Source: Isoetes taiwanensis (Eukaryota; Streptophyta; Lycopodiopsida; Isoetales; Isoetaceae). From it: a DNA stretch of 64,000 bases. Below are positions 1 to 13,104 of the stretch, piece by piece. The translations under genes were made by a program, and so were the position numbers. The stretch spans positions 12,875,798 to 12,939,797 of the forward strand of contig JAJEKV010000002.1 of NCBI GenBank assembly GCA_021234155.1, read 5' to 3'. Within the stretch, counting starts at the first letter, position 1; the number at the start of each line of letters is the position of its first letter. The notes beneath the pieces were generated by a model. The model had not been told where the DNA came from. It saw nothing but the letters and a program-made list of their open reading frames with translations, and ran no database searches.

Positions 1-605
1 TTTGACCATGGAAAGATCTCTCCTTTCTTGTACATAGACTTGTGTTTAAAAGATCCAAGGATGATATAGTACCCCAAATTTATACCAGCGTAAATACAAC
101 ATTAGGCATCAAATGTTGTATAAGCATGAAAATCTTGATATTTTTACCATAAAAATAGGGGTGGTTTCTCCTAAATTCCATCAATATGTATAAAACAACG
201 ATAGGCGATTATGACTTATATTTGCTATCATTTTCCATGGCATTAGTCTTTGATGGTATCTACGACATGTTCTAAATGAAAGAAAATATTTTATGAATGA
301 TAATTAGGAGGTGGTTTTTCTTTCATATCTTAAATGTTGGTTTTCGCATTTGGCATTATCATTGTCCCTCTTTAGAATGAAGGCAGGTATTTTTGGGCAC
401 TAGCGGTTTCTTTCCTAGACTTCCCTAGCGTGTGTATTTACAAATCGTGATTTGTTTTGGAATTGTATTTTTTTGGGGAATGGTATTGTTTGTTCATAGC
501 AGACAAGTGATAGGATCTAGGTTGTCCCAATATACAAGTGGGAGTGATAGAAGTCTACGCGACCAGGATATCCTTGGTAAGGTTAGATGTCTGAACCTTG
601 TCTTA
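1..605. repeat. Module A direct repeat, copy 1 (cut by window edge)
   Basis: This segment closely matches 8425-9025 in the same orientation. Both carry the run from the GGAAAGATC area through TGTTCATAGC-like sequence to CCAATATACAAGTGGG and the block ending GGTAAGGTTAGATGTCTGAA. Similarity stops near 600 and 9025, where the flanks diverge completely. The mirror copy (54510-55690) shows that the module extends about 600 bases further left than this window. No coding capacity is evident. It may be a terminal or internal piece of a mobile element, but I see no target-site duplication. Confidence 0.75.
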
Positions 606-1426
606 GATGCTGAGGGCTAAGGGCTTGTTATATATTAAACGTGATTTCGACTTCTTGGTTTAACCCGTTAGGGATCATGGATCTTAGCATTTTGTTTCTG
701 AACAATTCACGGTACTATTTGCGTGATTCTTTTAAAGAGAAGTTGTTAACATCATTCGATTTTGAGGAAATAGCAGTCCCAACATAAATCATATCTAATG
801 GATGGTGCTATATAAAGTTCATTGGACAAACATACATTTACCAAGCGACAATGATGGTGATGCGCGAAGCAACAACTAATCTATGGTACGGGAACTCAAA
901 ATACATGGTTATTTCTTTGGGGTTAACTTTGCTGAAAACCAAGTTGTGCATACAATACTTTCTTGCAAAAATGGTAAAAAGGTAATAATACTTCTTGCGT
1001 GGCATTCATTGTTTATCTTTACAAAGTAAATATTACATGGTCTTTACAAAGTTTGGTTTGACATAAATTAAGGATTTGCATAGATTAAAAGCTTTATTCT
1101 CTAAGCACATAAAACGTATAAAAAGTTTCAGTGCCTACATAGGCATTACATAAAAGAGTTGATCTCTCAGATCACACATTACAAATAATCATGAGAATGA
1201 CAATTGTGATCTTGAATTAGTTCCATGGAATATACTGCACATCAGTCCTCCATTGGCCTCCATTGGCTACCAACGACTTGAGTGAATTAGTACAATACAA
1301 TATCAATACTCTCTTGGAAGAGCTCAAAATATACAAGTAAGTCTATTGTATCAATTCATTACAGTTCTGTTTCCTTATACTGTTTTGGGAGGCAAAATTC
1401 CTATTGGAATACATAGGTTGCAGGAT

Positions 1427-1452
1427 GGGTCCCTATGTATATAAAGGGACCC
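1427..1452. repeat. Short inverted repeat GGGTCCCT / AGGGACCC
   Basis: Eight-base arms are perfectly complementary around a TATA-rich centre. The mirror arm carries the same structure (53672-53694) with one base fewer in one arm, so it is not a single-read error. It lies next to a TATATAC sequence and just before a TA-rich run. Its function is unknown; it could be a hairpin or part of a repeat end. Confidence 0.55.
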
Positions 1453-1513
1453 CTCTCTGATCCTATATACTAAAACCGGGGAGCCCTATCTTGCTTCAGG
1501 AAGAGGTAGGCTA

Positions 1514-1552
1514 AAATTTATATATATATAAATATATACATATAAACCATCA
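1514..1552. repeat. TA-rich simple sequence
   Basis: An alternating TA/AAT run, present in the mirror arm at 53577-53610 with a different number of units. Low complexity; no function inferred. Confidence 0.7.
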
Positions 1553-4500
1553 TTCAATTAAGGTGGGATTATGTCAACTCCAAAATTATACTTAACTACT
1601 TGTTAGTTTTCTAGTTTCCTAATGAACTTTTTGTTTTTTTTTTTTTGGACTTGATAAAATGCATAAACATTTAATTCCCATGTGTCTTTTAAATGCGACT
1701 TGAAATATACAGGAAATAGAAGGGCAAGTTCTTTAATTCATGACATCAAATCACTTGGAACATTGAGAGAAAATAATGTATATCTGCTAACATATTACAT
1801 TACATTTTTCTGATGAAATTAACCCCAAATTATGGATACATAAAATGAATATCATTAAAAACAATCATATATGCCAATAAAATATTAAGGGATCAATCCA
1901 TGTTTTTTTTACACTTATAAGTAGCAAGGTGTGTGGTTCCGTAATGGGTTGTTGCAATGCAGTTGCGGATGTGATTTTTAACACTTCGCATTACTATCAT
2001 CCCATAGCGGATTATTCATAATAGATATAAAGCTGGGCTTGAGAAAATTATCCGTCACAAAGTTTTTTGGATCATAAGATGGTGATTTAGGGGCTGAATT
2101 TGATTGGCGGGAAGCATTGAGCATCGGCGTCCACTATCGTTATATCATCCACGATTCTAGATACCAAGTTCATGCATAATGTTATTCAAGTGGTTGATAG
2201 ATGGCACTTGCACATGGTATCTTTCCGGACTATAGAAGCTGCACAACAACGAGATAATATATAACTTGATACAACCGCGAAATAAGAATGATGATATAAA
2301 ACAATAATAAGCTAAAATAGTACCATTGGAAGCCCTTTAACTTCAGCGAATATTGCCTCATATTTGTACATATGTCAATGAGTATACATAGGTTCAAAAA
2401 ATAATTTTACATGTGAAGGGATGTAGTTATATAAGGAAGAAATAAAAAATAAAATGGTCATTATGTTGCATATAAAAGCCAAATAAAATAAAAATGTAAA
2501 GGGTTTTAAAAAGATTAACCACTAGAATTAAATATATAGCCTTTTTGAACCTACAAATGTAAATGATTACCAAAAATGGTATATAAAATCCCGCGATAAG
2601 CCCGCATAGCGTGATTTAATTGACATATGTAAAGTCAACAATGCGTAAGCGTGATTTGAAATCTATACTTATTATTGAACAACATATTTAAAACAAAATA
2701 TCCTCCATTTTCTAAAACATCACGAAGCTAGATAAAGGGATGAAATAGACTAAAATGAGTGGCTAAAAGAGCACGTAGCCAACAAATGCAAGGATTCACT
2801 AGTTTGTAAATCACGCTTAAGCTGTTTTAGATTACCGACTTTGACTTTTGGAACAAATTAAGGAAGCTAGCTCCCTCCTAGCCTGCAATGCACCCCAACC
2901 CATTGATTCTAAATCCGCTTAGCGTCTTTTAAAGATTATCCCTTCACTAATTTTTGGGATGCAAATCAAGGTAAGCCCCTCCTATGCAACCCAACCCATT
3001 GGTTAAAGATAAAGATAAATATTTTTAACGAGATGCACGGGATGGTGTCTATGTATGACTTGCCTCCCCTTTTCTTCTAGCATCAGCAGAGACTCCCATT
3101 TAAAAGGAATATGTTAGCCAGAAAACCTAGAAAATTCAAAGCAAATTTTTTGGTCTTCCATAATTACGGTCTTACCCTGTCATGCTTACAGAATTGCGAC
3201 ATTGTTTTGCACAAATGCGGCACTATTCAAATCAGGGCGGTGGCGGAGGCTATCTGGGAATAAATTAGAATATCTGATTAGAAAAGCTGGCCTAGATGGT
3301 TGGCCAGAGCGAGAGATTGAAGGAGCATGAGAGAGAATATTAAAAGACATATCTTCTAAAATTTATTAAATTTTATATACCATCAGGGCAAAGGCGATTT
3401 TGCCCGGTACATGTCGAATCCTTGTGGGCTTTTCACAATTCAAGCGCATTGTACAATATAATGACAATATAAAAGCGGTAGGCCTACGAGGAGGCAAATA
3501 TTCAACCCGAGGAGACTTTAGCATTTTGAACTCCCATCAAAGAAGTGGAGATCTTAGGATTTACTGCAAATGGAGTGCATAAAATTACGGTTATGAAGCA
3601 AAGCTTTCTGTATAAAGCAAAGGGAAACAACTATTGAGACTAAAAAGAAAAGCGCGGGTAGACAAAATGCATGCATGGAGCAGCACCCTTTGCCATTGTG
3701 AGCAAATGAACTCTTCAAATTTCGTGATTTTGCTCGGTAAGACTTCTATGGCCTCCGCGTCGCCTTCTCGGGGGATTTGAATGTCTGAAGTTTTGAGGGA
3801 TCGGGATCGGCTAAGTCTCGGCATGAAGAGCATTTCTTGTGTCCACAAACCGTAACTTTTTTTTCCTTACGGCCTTCCTTACGTATTGTCACGAGGAAAC
3901 TAAGCTTGTGACTGTACCATGCGTTGCGGGTCGTTTGAAGCCTCTTCATCGATTACAGTGCGCAAGTATGGTGATGCGCATTCTATCTTGACCGCTTTAC
4001 CTTCTTTACGCGCTACGTCTTTCAGTTGAACCGCGATTACGAAGCTTGCTCTCTATTCAGGCAGCGAAAATCATATTTGTGTGATCAAGAAGCTTCATTC
4101 TGCGTCACGATCCAACAAGCTTCGTGCGATCTTCCGAGGAGATTTTTACGCCTTCCATTTTTTACCCAATCAGAGTGCCTCTTATCTTTGGTTGCGCAGC
4201 GGCTAGTTTCTTAGATGCAATCTGCCTTTTCGACTCTTCTGTAATACGGCATCAAACCCAATAAAGGATCAATGAGAAGCAACAAAGGATCGAGCAAGAA
4301 GTTGGGTAGCACAAAATTAGGGCATTTGCATGTACATATTCGAGAAGTTTAAATACGCCCAATGCACTTTGAATCTAGTTTTTTTGAAGAAACAAGCTCA
4401 AAATATGAATCAAAGGCTTCATAGCGAATTCAACATGGAAGGGCGAAAAGAAAAACCCAGGATCCCGGGAAAATTTGCAAGAGAAAGCACAAATAGAAAA

Positions 4501-5499
4501 CGCAGTAAGATGGAATTTGAATTTGTGCAAGAATACATTTCTAATTTTTATCTAATTTTGAATATGCATCACACGGTGAGTCCAGAATCAAAAAGCAAAT
4601 CTGCGGCATATGAAAGAATAAAAGCGGAATCGGGATCCAAGCGATAAGCGCTACAAAAGCACAAAAAAGAGGTAAAAATAGAAGTAAAAGGCTGGTTTTT
4701 GATTCAAAGTGGTTTAGCTAAAAGAATGTATTATAATTGTGGATGTGAAAAGAAGCTTGATCCAAAAGTTCCTCAAAATCGGCTTGAGGGGGATGAGCAT
4801 CGAGCATTTAGCCGATCTAATCGATTCCCTGGTTTTTAAGCCCGCGCTAGCGTGTTTTGAGGTGTGTGTTTGTAGTCTATTTTGAGTTGATAGATTTAGG
4901 AAAAAAATCTAGTTTTAGTTAAACTTAGCTTTTAGATTATTTCCTAAGATTTTTCAAAGATGATACATTTTATAGAGAAAAAAGCGTTTGGATTACCTTT
5001 TGAGGTGGACCTTTTTTTTAACCCTAGACATACTTTTAGCATTAGGTTAAGCTAAATGTGAAGCAGGAGCTTATTAGATTACTTTTTAAAAGGTGAACTA
5101 GATATAAGCTAAATGCGTCTTCAATTTTGTTTTTGATACATTTCCTTTTTGCATATTCTAGCTTTACCGCGCGTTCTTCTGTCACGATGCTCAACATTGC
5201 TGTAACTCAATTGTTTGTTACTTTTTAATCTACTTTTGAAAACAGTGGGGCACAATGTACACTTTTTACGTCTCCTTTTTCTTCTAAAAGGGAAAAGCAG
5301 GTCCCTTATGGAGTGCTATATTATTGAGGCATTGTCCTATTTATAAATAATATGGTATTACGGTTTTTCTTTTACTTTTGATACGAGTATTATTGAATTT
5401 GAATCTTATTTATAAAAAGCGTGATATAAAAATTTGTCGAAATTAGGCAATAATCGATTTAATTGAATGATGGTTTTATATATAATATCAAAAAGTACA

Positions 5500-6400
5500 T
5501 GCAATTTTATTTGTCTACTACTTATAATGTTTGGAAGGATAATTTGGAATACGGGCATATGGGTGTTGATATTGATTTAGCATTTGATGTAGATGCACCA
5601 ATATGCGGGCTCTGTTCTTAACTTTCTAACTGTGAAAGCTCACCCTATTGATCAGGCTGACACATTTAGGCTATGACCCTACAACAATTTGGCCATTCAG
5701 AATTAAAGAAAATTAAAACATTTGGTAAGCTTACAAACATAGTGACATTTTGTAGGGGCATAGTCGAACTAATAAGTTGACATTCGAATGGCACAATAGA
5801 GGTATGGAGCGCACATTTACTACAGGCAACATTTGATCTTGATTGGCGCATAAAAAGATTGCTTTGATATTTGAAGAATTTTCAATGGAGCACCACATCA
5901 CATATTGTTGGCTTTTATTTTGTGGGAATTTTTTCATGCATAATAATATGTGCCCACTTACCTAACTCTTGGACATGTCTTTATGGTTTATGATAAATGA
6001 GTGTCCTTTAAGTTTTCTAAGTAATGGGTATCTCAAGCTCTAAATGACGTAAATAAGGTATAGCAATTTTACATATGAGTTCTATATATGGCATTGATTT
6101 GCTTATGACACGTTGGTGAGCAGTGAGACTAGGTATGTTGTTGAGGCAATTAAGGGGAAACCTACACAAGGGAAACTTACACGAGTTTTTGAGCTTGCTA
6201 AAAGTGTGTGAGACCTTTTAATCTTACAAACCTTGAACATTTGGTGAGACCATTGAACTATATTGGTGAGGCATTTTTGGGACAACAAGGTTGCACTAGA
6301 AGCTGGATATTGAGCACTGCAGTAGTATTTATTGATGGACCATTACATGAGGACGCGTACCATGATATGGTATATAATGCCAATATTTGAAACAGTGAGA
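5500..6400 (+). CDS. Possible coding fragment, unrecognised product
   Basis: One stretch near 6208-6390 reads LEHLVRPLNYIGEAFLGQQG and then ILSTAVVFI. The mirror copy (48872-49069, minus strand) reads the same residues in the same frame. Upstream, at 5600-6100, pieces such as SMEHHITYCWLYF appear in one arm and are frame-shifted in the other. I do not recognise a family. The interrupted frame could be an exon bordered by introns, or coding DNA broken by base-call errors. Agreement between the arms shows the read is right here, not that the sequence is conserved by selection. No start codon or terminator can be chosen. Confidence 0.25.
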
Positions 6401-6420
6401 AGTCACAAGGCTATGAATTC

Positions 6421-7789
6421 CAAGGTATGCAAATTGGTTCCCCATTATAGTTGAAGAAAAATTGCTTCATTTCTATTATTGACTTTCCATGCATGCACCT
6501 TTTCATAATATAGGCATTATTTGCTTACTTGTCGTTATCAAGTAATTTACTTGTTTAGGATTTCATAGGCATGATTTGACGTCAAATATTAGAGATAGGG
6601 TGGAGCTACGCTTGCTAAATTTTTGGCATGTGACAATGTCACTTTCCATGAGAGTTCGGAGAGGCACGGTGAAAAGGTAAACTTGAATCTTTTTAATTTG
6701 TTGCCACTAGTCTTGAACTCCAACAGCTGAGCGGGTATCTCCTAACTTTTCGGTGCCCATTAATTTGGCTCATTTTAAGAAAATTTCACTTTAGTAAGCA
6801 TACTGTAATATCCCAGTCATTTGCTCTACTTGCGTGAGTGAGTTCTTACAGCATGGGGCGTGTAAGCAGAGGATCCACTAAAACATGGCTAGGATTCTTA
6901 GGTTTTCATAATAAAGTCTTAGCGATGGTGCCACGGCGGTTCACAGTTCATCAAAAAATATCTTAAGCTCAAAGTAGGAGCATGCTGCGGCGAGTACTTT
7001 GTACCTCGGTAAGATTTCTAAAATCCTAATACGCACTTTCGGTCTCTCATAATATCACGGATTTATTAGCGAGGAGCGGTAATGCGGGAAGATAGAAGAT
7101 ATCCTTTATGGTTTCCATGGAAAAAAGTGTGGTGCATTAATCCTAAGCGATGAGTATCATAATGCTTTAAGCATGAATAACGATGCGGGAAGATTGTTTT
7201 ACGCATCCTTTGCCTACATAAATGATGGTGAAAACATGTTTGTTTAACCCACCGGTGTAATGTGATATGCCGCGGTTAAATTCTGACTTGTTGCCATGGA
7301 GTGCGGCCGATAGTCTTGTTGAGGATGAGACACGGAACTTGATTGACATGATCACGAGGTGTGCAAGGATCGAGAAGAAGCCTCTTTAAGGTAGAAACAA
7401 AGAAGCGCCTTGGCAAGCAACCATAATGAAGGAGTTGCCTACGAGAGAAAAATCAATGCGGAAGAATGGCCAAGTAGACAGATTGACATATTGGCATCCA
7501 AAGCGTCTTGGGGAAGCATCTTCAATGAAATTTTGAGGCAGCACCATTGGTGAAACAACTATGGTAATACTAGTGAGCGTTCAATATTGGAAATTTGGAA
7601 ATAGCACAATCAATCAGCGGCGACCTTCAAGAACTCAGGAGGGAGGGCGTTCATCTTATGAGGTTTTTCATTTGAATAAGTATTTAACAAAACAAAGGAA
7701 GGGTATTTACTATTATCACGCGTATTGCAGGTGATTGAATCTTTTCTTTCTTTATCATTGGTATAAATATAGCGGACGCTATGTTATCT
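6421..7789. other. Stretch without a recognised gene
   Basis: Broken plus-strand frames at about 7300-7680 contain fragments such as NHNEGVAY and a tryptophan-containing EEW run, which read in a similar frame in the mirror (about 47640-47900, minus). They are too short and interrupted to name. Nothing else is visible. Confidence 0.35.
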
Positions 7790-9025
7790 TGCGTATTTAT
7801 AGGCTTGGGGATTGTATTCATAGTGTATAAAACCATTATGATAGGTCTCGAGGGTAAAGTGGCCTCTTCTTTGAACCCGACAAATGATGCTCGAGGAGTT
7901 TGATAACTTTTACTCTATACCATGTGGGGTTTAGAGCACGCCACGTTTTCCCCGCGCGCAGCACGGTGTTCTGCTCCAAAACTTAAAAGGTAAAAAGGGT
8001 TTGACCTCTAAAATCCCGTTCGAGAGATTCGGCCCGAGTTAAGCGGTAAGATTTTATAAAGCTGTAGAAGGCTTTACGGAATCATTATTTGAGCAAGGCT
8101 GAATTATGTGATATTGAGGCGAATTTGCTCAAAAGGAAAAATCAGCAAGGAAGTGGTTCTTACCTTATCTTACATTTATTGTTTTTCAATTTCTTACGGA
8201 TTTATTACTTGACATATTTGTTGTATATATGGTTGAAGGGCGATAAGCCATGTGAAGGATTCTTTTGCTTACCTTTAGTAACAGCATTTTACCCTTTAAG
8301 AGCTATTTGCTTTGGTTCCTCTGCTTGGTGGCAGGAGGAGACTCATCGCTCTTTATATTTTTGATGTTTAAAGCGAGGAGCACTCGAGGCGCAAATCAGC
8401 AAATGGAAATATTTGGTGACATTTTGACCATCCGGGGAAAGATCCTCCTTTCTTTATGCGCGTAGACTTGTGTTTTAAAAAGATCCAAGGGAATATAATT
8501 TTTCCCAAATTTATCTGGCTGTAAATACAACATTAGGCATCAAATGTTATATAAGCATGAAAATCTTGATATTTTACCATAAAATGAAATTGGTTTCTCA
8601 TTCCATCAATATGTATAGAGCAATAGGCGGTATGGAAGTTTATATTTTGCTATCATTTTCCGCGGCATTGATGCTTTGATGGTATGCTCACGGCATGTTC
8701 TAAATGAAAATATTTTATGAATGATAATTGAGGAAGTGGTTTTTCTTTCTATCTTAAATGTCGGTTTTTCTTTGATTGGCATTATCATTGTCCCTCTTTA
8801 GAATGAACCGTATTTTTGGGCATAAGTTTCTTTCTAGACTTCCTAGGCGTGTGTATTTACAAATCACATTGATTTGATGTTTTGGAATTGTATTTTTTTT
8901 GGAATGGTATTGTTTGTTCATGAGCAGTATTAGGATCTATAAAAGGTTGTCCCAATATACAAGTGGGTGATAAGTCTGCACGACCAAGGATATCCTTGGT
9001 AAGGTTAGATGTCTGAACCCAACGA
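7790..9025. repeat. Module A direct repeat, copy 2 (full length)
   Basis: About 1.2 kb. Its right half matches 1-605 directly. All of it matches the distal right-arm copy 54510-55690 as reverse complement, and its own mirror is about 46315-47515. The internal order is conserved: a block starting near TATAAAACCATTATGATAGG, then GGTTTAGAG, AGCAAATGGAAATATTTG, and finally the block ending GTTAGATGTCTGAA. Because 54510-55690 corresponds to a different genomic position from 46315-47515, similarity between those two is true paralogy and not a read echo. Coding potential is poor (short hydrophobic frames at 8089-8465). It may be a non-coding part of a transposable element. Confidence 0.75.
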
Positions 9026-9522
9026 TAAATGCAGGGGAACAAAAGTTAGTGTTGTTTTTGTTTTATACTAATCTACTTTTAGTAGTATCTAGAAGAGTGA
9101 TCTAATGGCCCCAAATTGAATGATTTTGCATTTGTTTCTTTTTAGATCATATAACAAACTACTGTTTTGATTAGATTACCCAGACTTTGTTTGTTTTAGA
9201 TGTTTTGCATTGATCTACATTTTAAAATGAAAGCCTTGTTTATACCTTTAGGACTCCCCATTCTCGATTGATTAGCACATTTTACCATGTGTTAGAATCA
9301 CTGATAGATTCTGAAACTTAAGCTATACGCGAGATTATTGTGTTTTACATATGCAAAAAAGCATGTAAGAGAACACGTGCTGAAAAGCACAGCTTTTAGA
9401 ACTTGATAACGGGCGATCCGCCCGTCCTCGGCTGATCGCGAATTTTAAGCCTTCATTAAAGTGCATGCATGGTTTAGAATTTGAATTTTGCAATTGAAAT
9501 GGGAAATAGGCGGTGTTGTCTC

Positions 9523-12500
9523 ATGTTCTTTCAAAATTTCTTTCAATTCATTCATGCATCCACTATAGATTTTAGGTCACGCCTTCTGTGTCTTTATGGC
9601 CCAAGAACCGGTGCAATTTGATCGACCCAATTCTGTAGGGCTTACGTAATTTGTGACAATAGAAAGATTTATGGAGTCTTTGCCTTAGTTCAACAAAATT
9701 TTGATAATGGGGATCAGTTCAGGTAGAAGTATGCGGAAGCAACGCATTGTTCTTGACTACTCTGGACACTTGATTTTTAATTTATTTATTGCCTTAATAG
9801 GAGAAAGGGAAACGAACTTCTTTCTTGTCCAAGATGGAAACAAACGAGGATATTCAAACATGAAAATAAGATATATGAGTACATATTTGTTAGTGCTTGT
9901 TTTAGTCTTTGTAATAACCAGTGAATTTTGTAATGATATTGAATGTAAAACTTCATCTAAGGTGGTGGATGTTTACGTCAAAGCATATCTTGGGGGTGTC
10001 TTTGAGGAATGACACAAATCTTTGAGTAGAGGATCCGAGGTGGTCCCGAGTTATTATATTGTTGTTTGCTTGTGTAAAGAGAGAAACTTCATTAACCTTA
10101 GTTCTTGATTTATCTTTCCAGAGAGAGGAAATTGGTGGTGAATTTTGTTATGAAGAAACACAAAAGCTGATTTTTATGGCGAGGAAGGCACATAGTGAAT
10201 TCATTCAAAATGAGACACAGGCTCCAATGGATATTTGAAGGTATGTCAAGTTTATCTCCAATTGTTTTTATGTATCCTTCTGAGAATTGCTTTTGGTTAT
10301 TCTTTAGGTGTTCTTTTTTGGGAAGAAAGAGAGCTAAACAAAAAGAAGAAAAAGAAAGAACAAAAAGCAGGAGAGAAAGAGGAGGAGGCTGCGGTGAAAA
10401 AAGCCAAAAGGCTGAATGGTGATTTGACACAAAAAAAAGAAAAGATTGTCCAAGATATTTGGCGACTTGTTAATATATTTGTAGGAATGCTAGTGAAAAA
10501 GATAGGGAGAGAAGATATTCTAAGGAGTGCATTAAAATGGTTGCTGGTCTAGGTCCAAAACCACCAAAAGAATTCAAAACAATAAGCTATAGTGGACAAC
10601 TTGGGATTTGTTCAGGCCCACAAATATTAATACAAGGACTCTGATGCATGGAGGCGAGAAGTCTTTTGCCATGAAGCTACTGCAATCTTTGACACAAATA
10701 GAAGGGACTTTCAAAACAGCTAAACTTTGAATAGAAGAAATTTATTATACACGTTGCAAAGAGACTTTAAGCTGCTTGAACAGGGGAAGGACCGTGATAC
10801 GTGTTTAAGAAAGCACTTCAGTGAGCAAGCTTTCTAACTTATGATCAGGAGAACTTGTGGTTGACTTTTGGAGGGAATAACACTAGAGTGTCACCTTGCA
10901 AACATATGGTGAAGATCAGGACTAGGCAAGGTAGACATATTGCATCCCTTGCATTTCTGGAGAAACTTCAAGTAAGTGTTTCTATATTCATTTTACATTG
11001 CGCTTTTAAAATCTTTTTATAACTTGTGAACTTAGATTCACTTTCTATAAACATTTTCTTGCTTGAATATCCCAGAGTTTGACTTGTCTTTTAGATGTTT
11101 CATGCTTTCTGAAACCACCATATGTAAGGAAGGTTAGGGATAGAAGAAACTTGTTGACATTATTATCACATAAAATAGATTTCATTAGGCAAGCAATAAA
11201 TAAGGTTAGGCATGATGAAAGTAGGTGCTTGAACCCATAGGAGAGCAGGCGATGGCAAGGGAGAGTACGGGTACTTTTAATAAACCCGGTTACCAAAGCC
11301 CGGTTACAAATCACAAGCTGTTGTAGAATTATCGAGGGAAAGCCAAAAGTGTAAAAAGAATTTATACCACATGGTATGAGGGAAGATGGCCGGAATGACC
11401 AAACAATTGAGGAGTGTTTACAGCAGCAGCATTCCCAAAAAGGACACCATAGTTTAATATAGATTTTCTTTGAAATTATACTTTTGAATTCTGACAAGAA
11501 TCTGAGTACTTTGGAAGAATGATACATTGCACATTTTGGTACCATTGCATATAAGAACTGCATGCAACATTGTCCGGATGATCCAAGTTTGGTTGAAAAT
11601 GAGAAAAGAATTATAAAAAGAGACTCATTTCTACATATGGGATAGCGGGGACCATGATACCTTGTTTTTCGCGGTATTGTTTGAACAAGCATCATGCATT
11701 TTACGACAAGCGAGGCGATTAAAAGTATAGCGGACACATCATGTGGTGCGTGGGTGCTCATCTCGGTTCAATAGAGGCAAGGAACTTTTATTTCCTTGGT
11801 AGGAACTACTATACCAATGGCGTTTCCAGTGGAATTGGAATTACTTTTACTTATCCCTATCATGGCAAAGGTAACTACATTTGGATTTGTGGTTTTGTTG
11901 TTTTTTTGGCCCATTTGTTAATGGAGCGGTGAACATATGATAGTCTTTGGAGGTTGTCATTAAGCGAGGAAGCTCTTACCGTGAGATGTTGAAAAGAAGG
12001 ATCCCCTTTCCGGGGAATGCACATGATAAGTGGTTTTCCGATTTCAAAGGCATTTTGGGGACCCCGCTCCACAATAAAGAGAGGGTAAGCGGGTTTGGGT
12101 ATCCTTTAAAATCCCACGCTTTTGGCGTGTGTGTGCTGAAATCTTGCTTTTACTTATTAGTGTGTCGCTGAAATCTTTTGCTTTTATTTATTGGTATGTG
12201 CTGAAATCACTTTCTTTCCTAAGCGAGTTTTAAAATTAGAGTAGTAGGTTGATAATTCGAGGAAAGAATATGATTGTACTACACTTTAAGTTCAACAAAA
12301 TTCATTTCCATGGAACCAATTCAAGCTCTGAGATCCTACCACAAGTTGCTCATATATAGATTCTGATTGTTTACGTACTTAATTGTTAGTTAGGCAAACA
12401 TGGCAGAATTACTTGCCCTAACAAAGGTAGAATAGGTACATATGGCAATATTACGAGCTAAGACAGTCTGATTATGGCAGAGGGTATTTGTGGATAGCCA

Positions 12501-12905
12501 CATTTTTGAAGGTGATCTCAATGGAAGTCGATATTAACTTGCAGGTTGGAATAATTTCACAATAGTTCTTGAGCAGGACAATAAGGAGAATGTGGGGCTT
12601 TATATTGTTGAGGTACACAAAAGGGTGGCTTTATGTGGTGGAGAGCATTCACAAGATCCATGGGGCCAAAAAGTTTGCCATAAATTAGGTAGTTATGCTG
12701 GATTATTCTACAAAGTTCTTAGAGGCGGGAAATATGAGTTCTTGGTAAATGAACGAGAGTGTAATATTTATAGTCATTTGGTTACTTACATTTTGTTTTT
12801 AGTTGAACAAGATTAGTGGTAAGCTGTTTGATACGCGAGAGAAGATACACATAACCAAATATTGGACGGCACCCGCGAGAGCGATTGTACGACAGCTCAA
12901 AACTT
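9523..12905 (+). CDS. Unrecognised multi-exon gene-like region
   Basis: A coding-like series starts with MFFQ (ATG at 9523) and ends its first block near 9722 before GTAGAAG. Later blocks include an acidic piece after an AG at 9800 (EDIQ-type residues in the mirror), a block ending QNETQAPMD before GTATGT at 10241, and a Lys/Glu-rich block after TTTAG at 10307, suggesting a 67-base intron. Further pieces read VRKVRDRRNLLTLLSHKIDF (about 11115-11175), NFYFLGRN (about 11785) and TREKIHITKYW (about 12830). The right-end paralogue (55690-57700) keeps parts of the first, acidic and Lys-rich blocks, which is real support for coding. I do not recognise a family. Some frames may be fragments of a mobile element. 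Exon limits are approximate because of frame errors. Confidence 0.38.
10241..10307 (+). other. Candidate short intron (GTATGT...TTTAG)
   Basis: The candidate is bounded by AAG/GTATGTC and TTCTTTAG/GTG, T-rich near its end, 67 bases long. The mirror arm has the same borders on the minus strand near 45040-45110. It joins a block ending in an acidic MDIEG-like end (frame seen in the mirror) to a strongly basic Lys/Arg/Glu block. This is short but within the range of plant introns. No transcript evidence is available. Confidence 0.35.
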
Positions 12906-13104
12906 CGGATGAACTACGCATCAAGTGAAATTTGAAGAGTTAACAAAAGACAAAGAAACTGGGGAAGAAGAAGAAACAGAACTGGTTGTTCTTTGGTATT
13001 ACATTTTATACCATTCTATATGATTGCTTAACCATTAGACACAAACCATTTGTGGTGAAATTTTAACCATTGAGTTTTATATTAAATTTTAACCATTGTT
13101 TTAT
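12906..13104. other. Spacer with no recognised gene
   Basis: AT-rich sequence leading into the minisatellite; I see nothing functional. Confidence 0.4.

Larger units (their letters stand above)
606..5480. other. Gene-poor AT-rich stretch
   Basis: No gene is recognised. It holds the small inverted repeat at 1427-1452, the TA-rich run at 1514-1552 and scattered short open frames. The ones at 3590-4650 (including a 105-codon charged frame at 4330-4647) do not keep their frame in the mirror copy at about 50550-51760. The rest is A/T-rich sequence without visible signals. Its mirror is about 49750-54500. Confidence 0.5.

Noticed and set aside
4330-4647. 105-codon charged frame
   Set aside because: The mirror at 50550-50870 has stops in that frame and a splice-like GTAAGT near the start; not enough to call a gene.
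9409-9425. Perfect hairpin ACGGGCG-ATC-CGCCCGT
   Set aside because: Absent from the mirror (about 45920) and from the distal paralogue (about 57360), so it is an error of one reading.
11045-11761. Longest open frame of the window (238 codons, minus strand)
   Set aside because: The mirror copy is open in pieces in the opposite direction (TKPAYQTVYKCTNHRDYPEA on the other frame), and the minus frame there is broken. It is a shadow of the plus-strand gene-like region.
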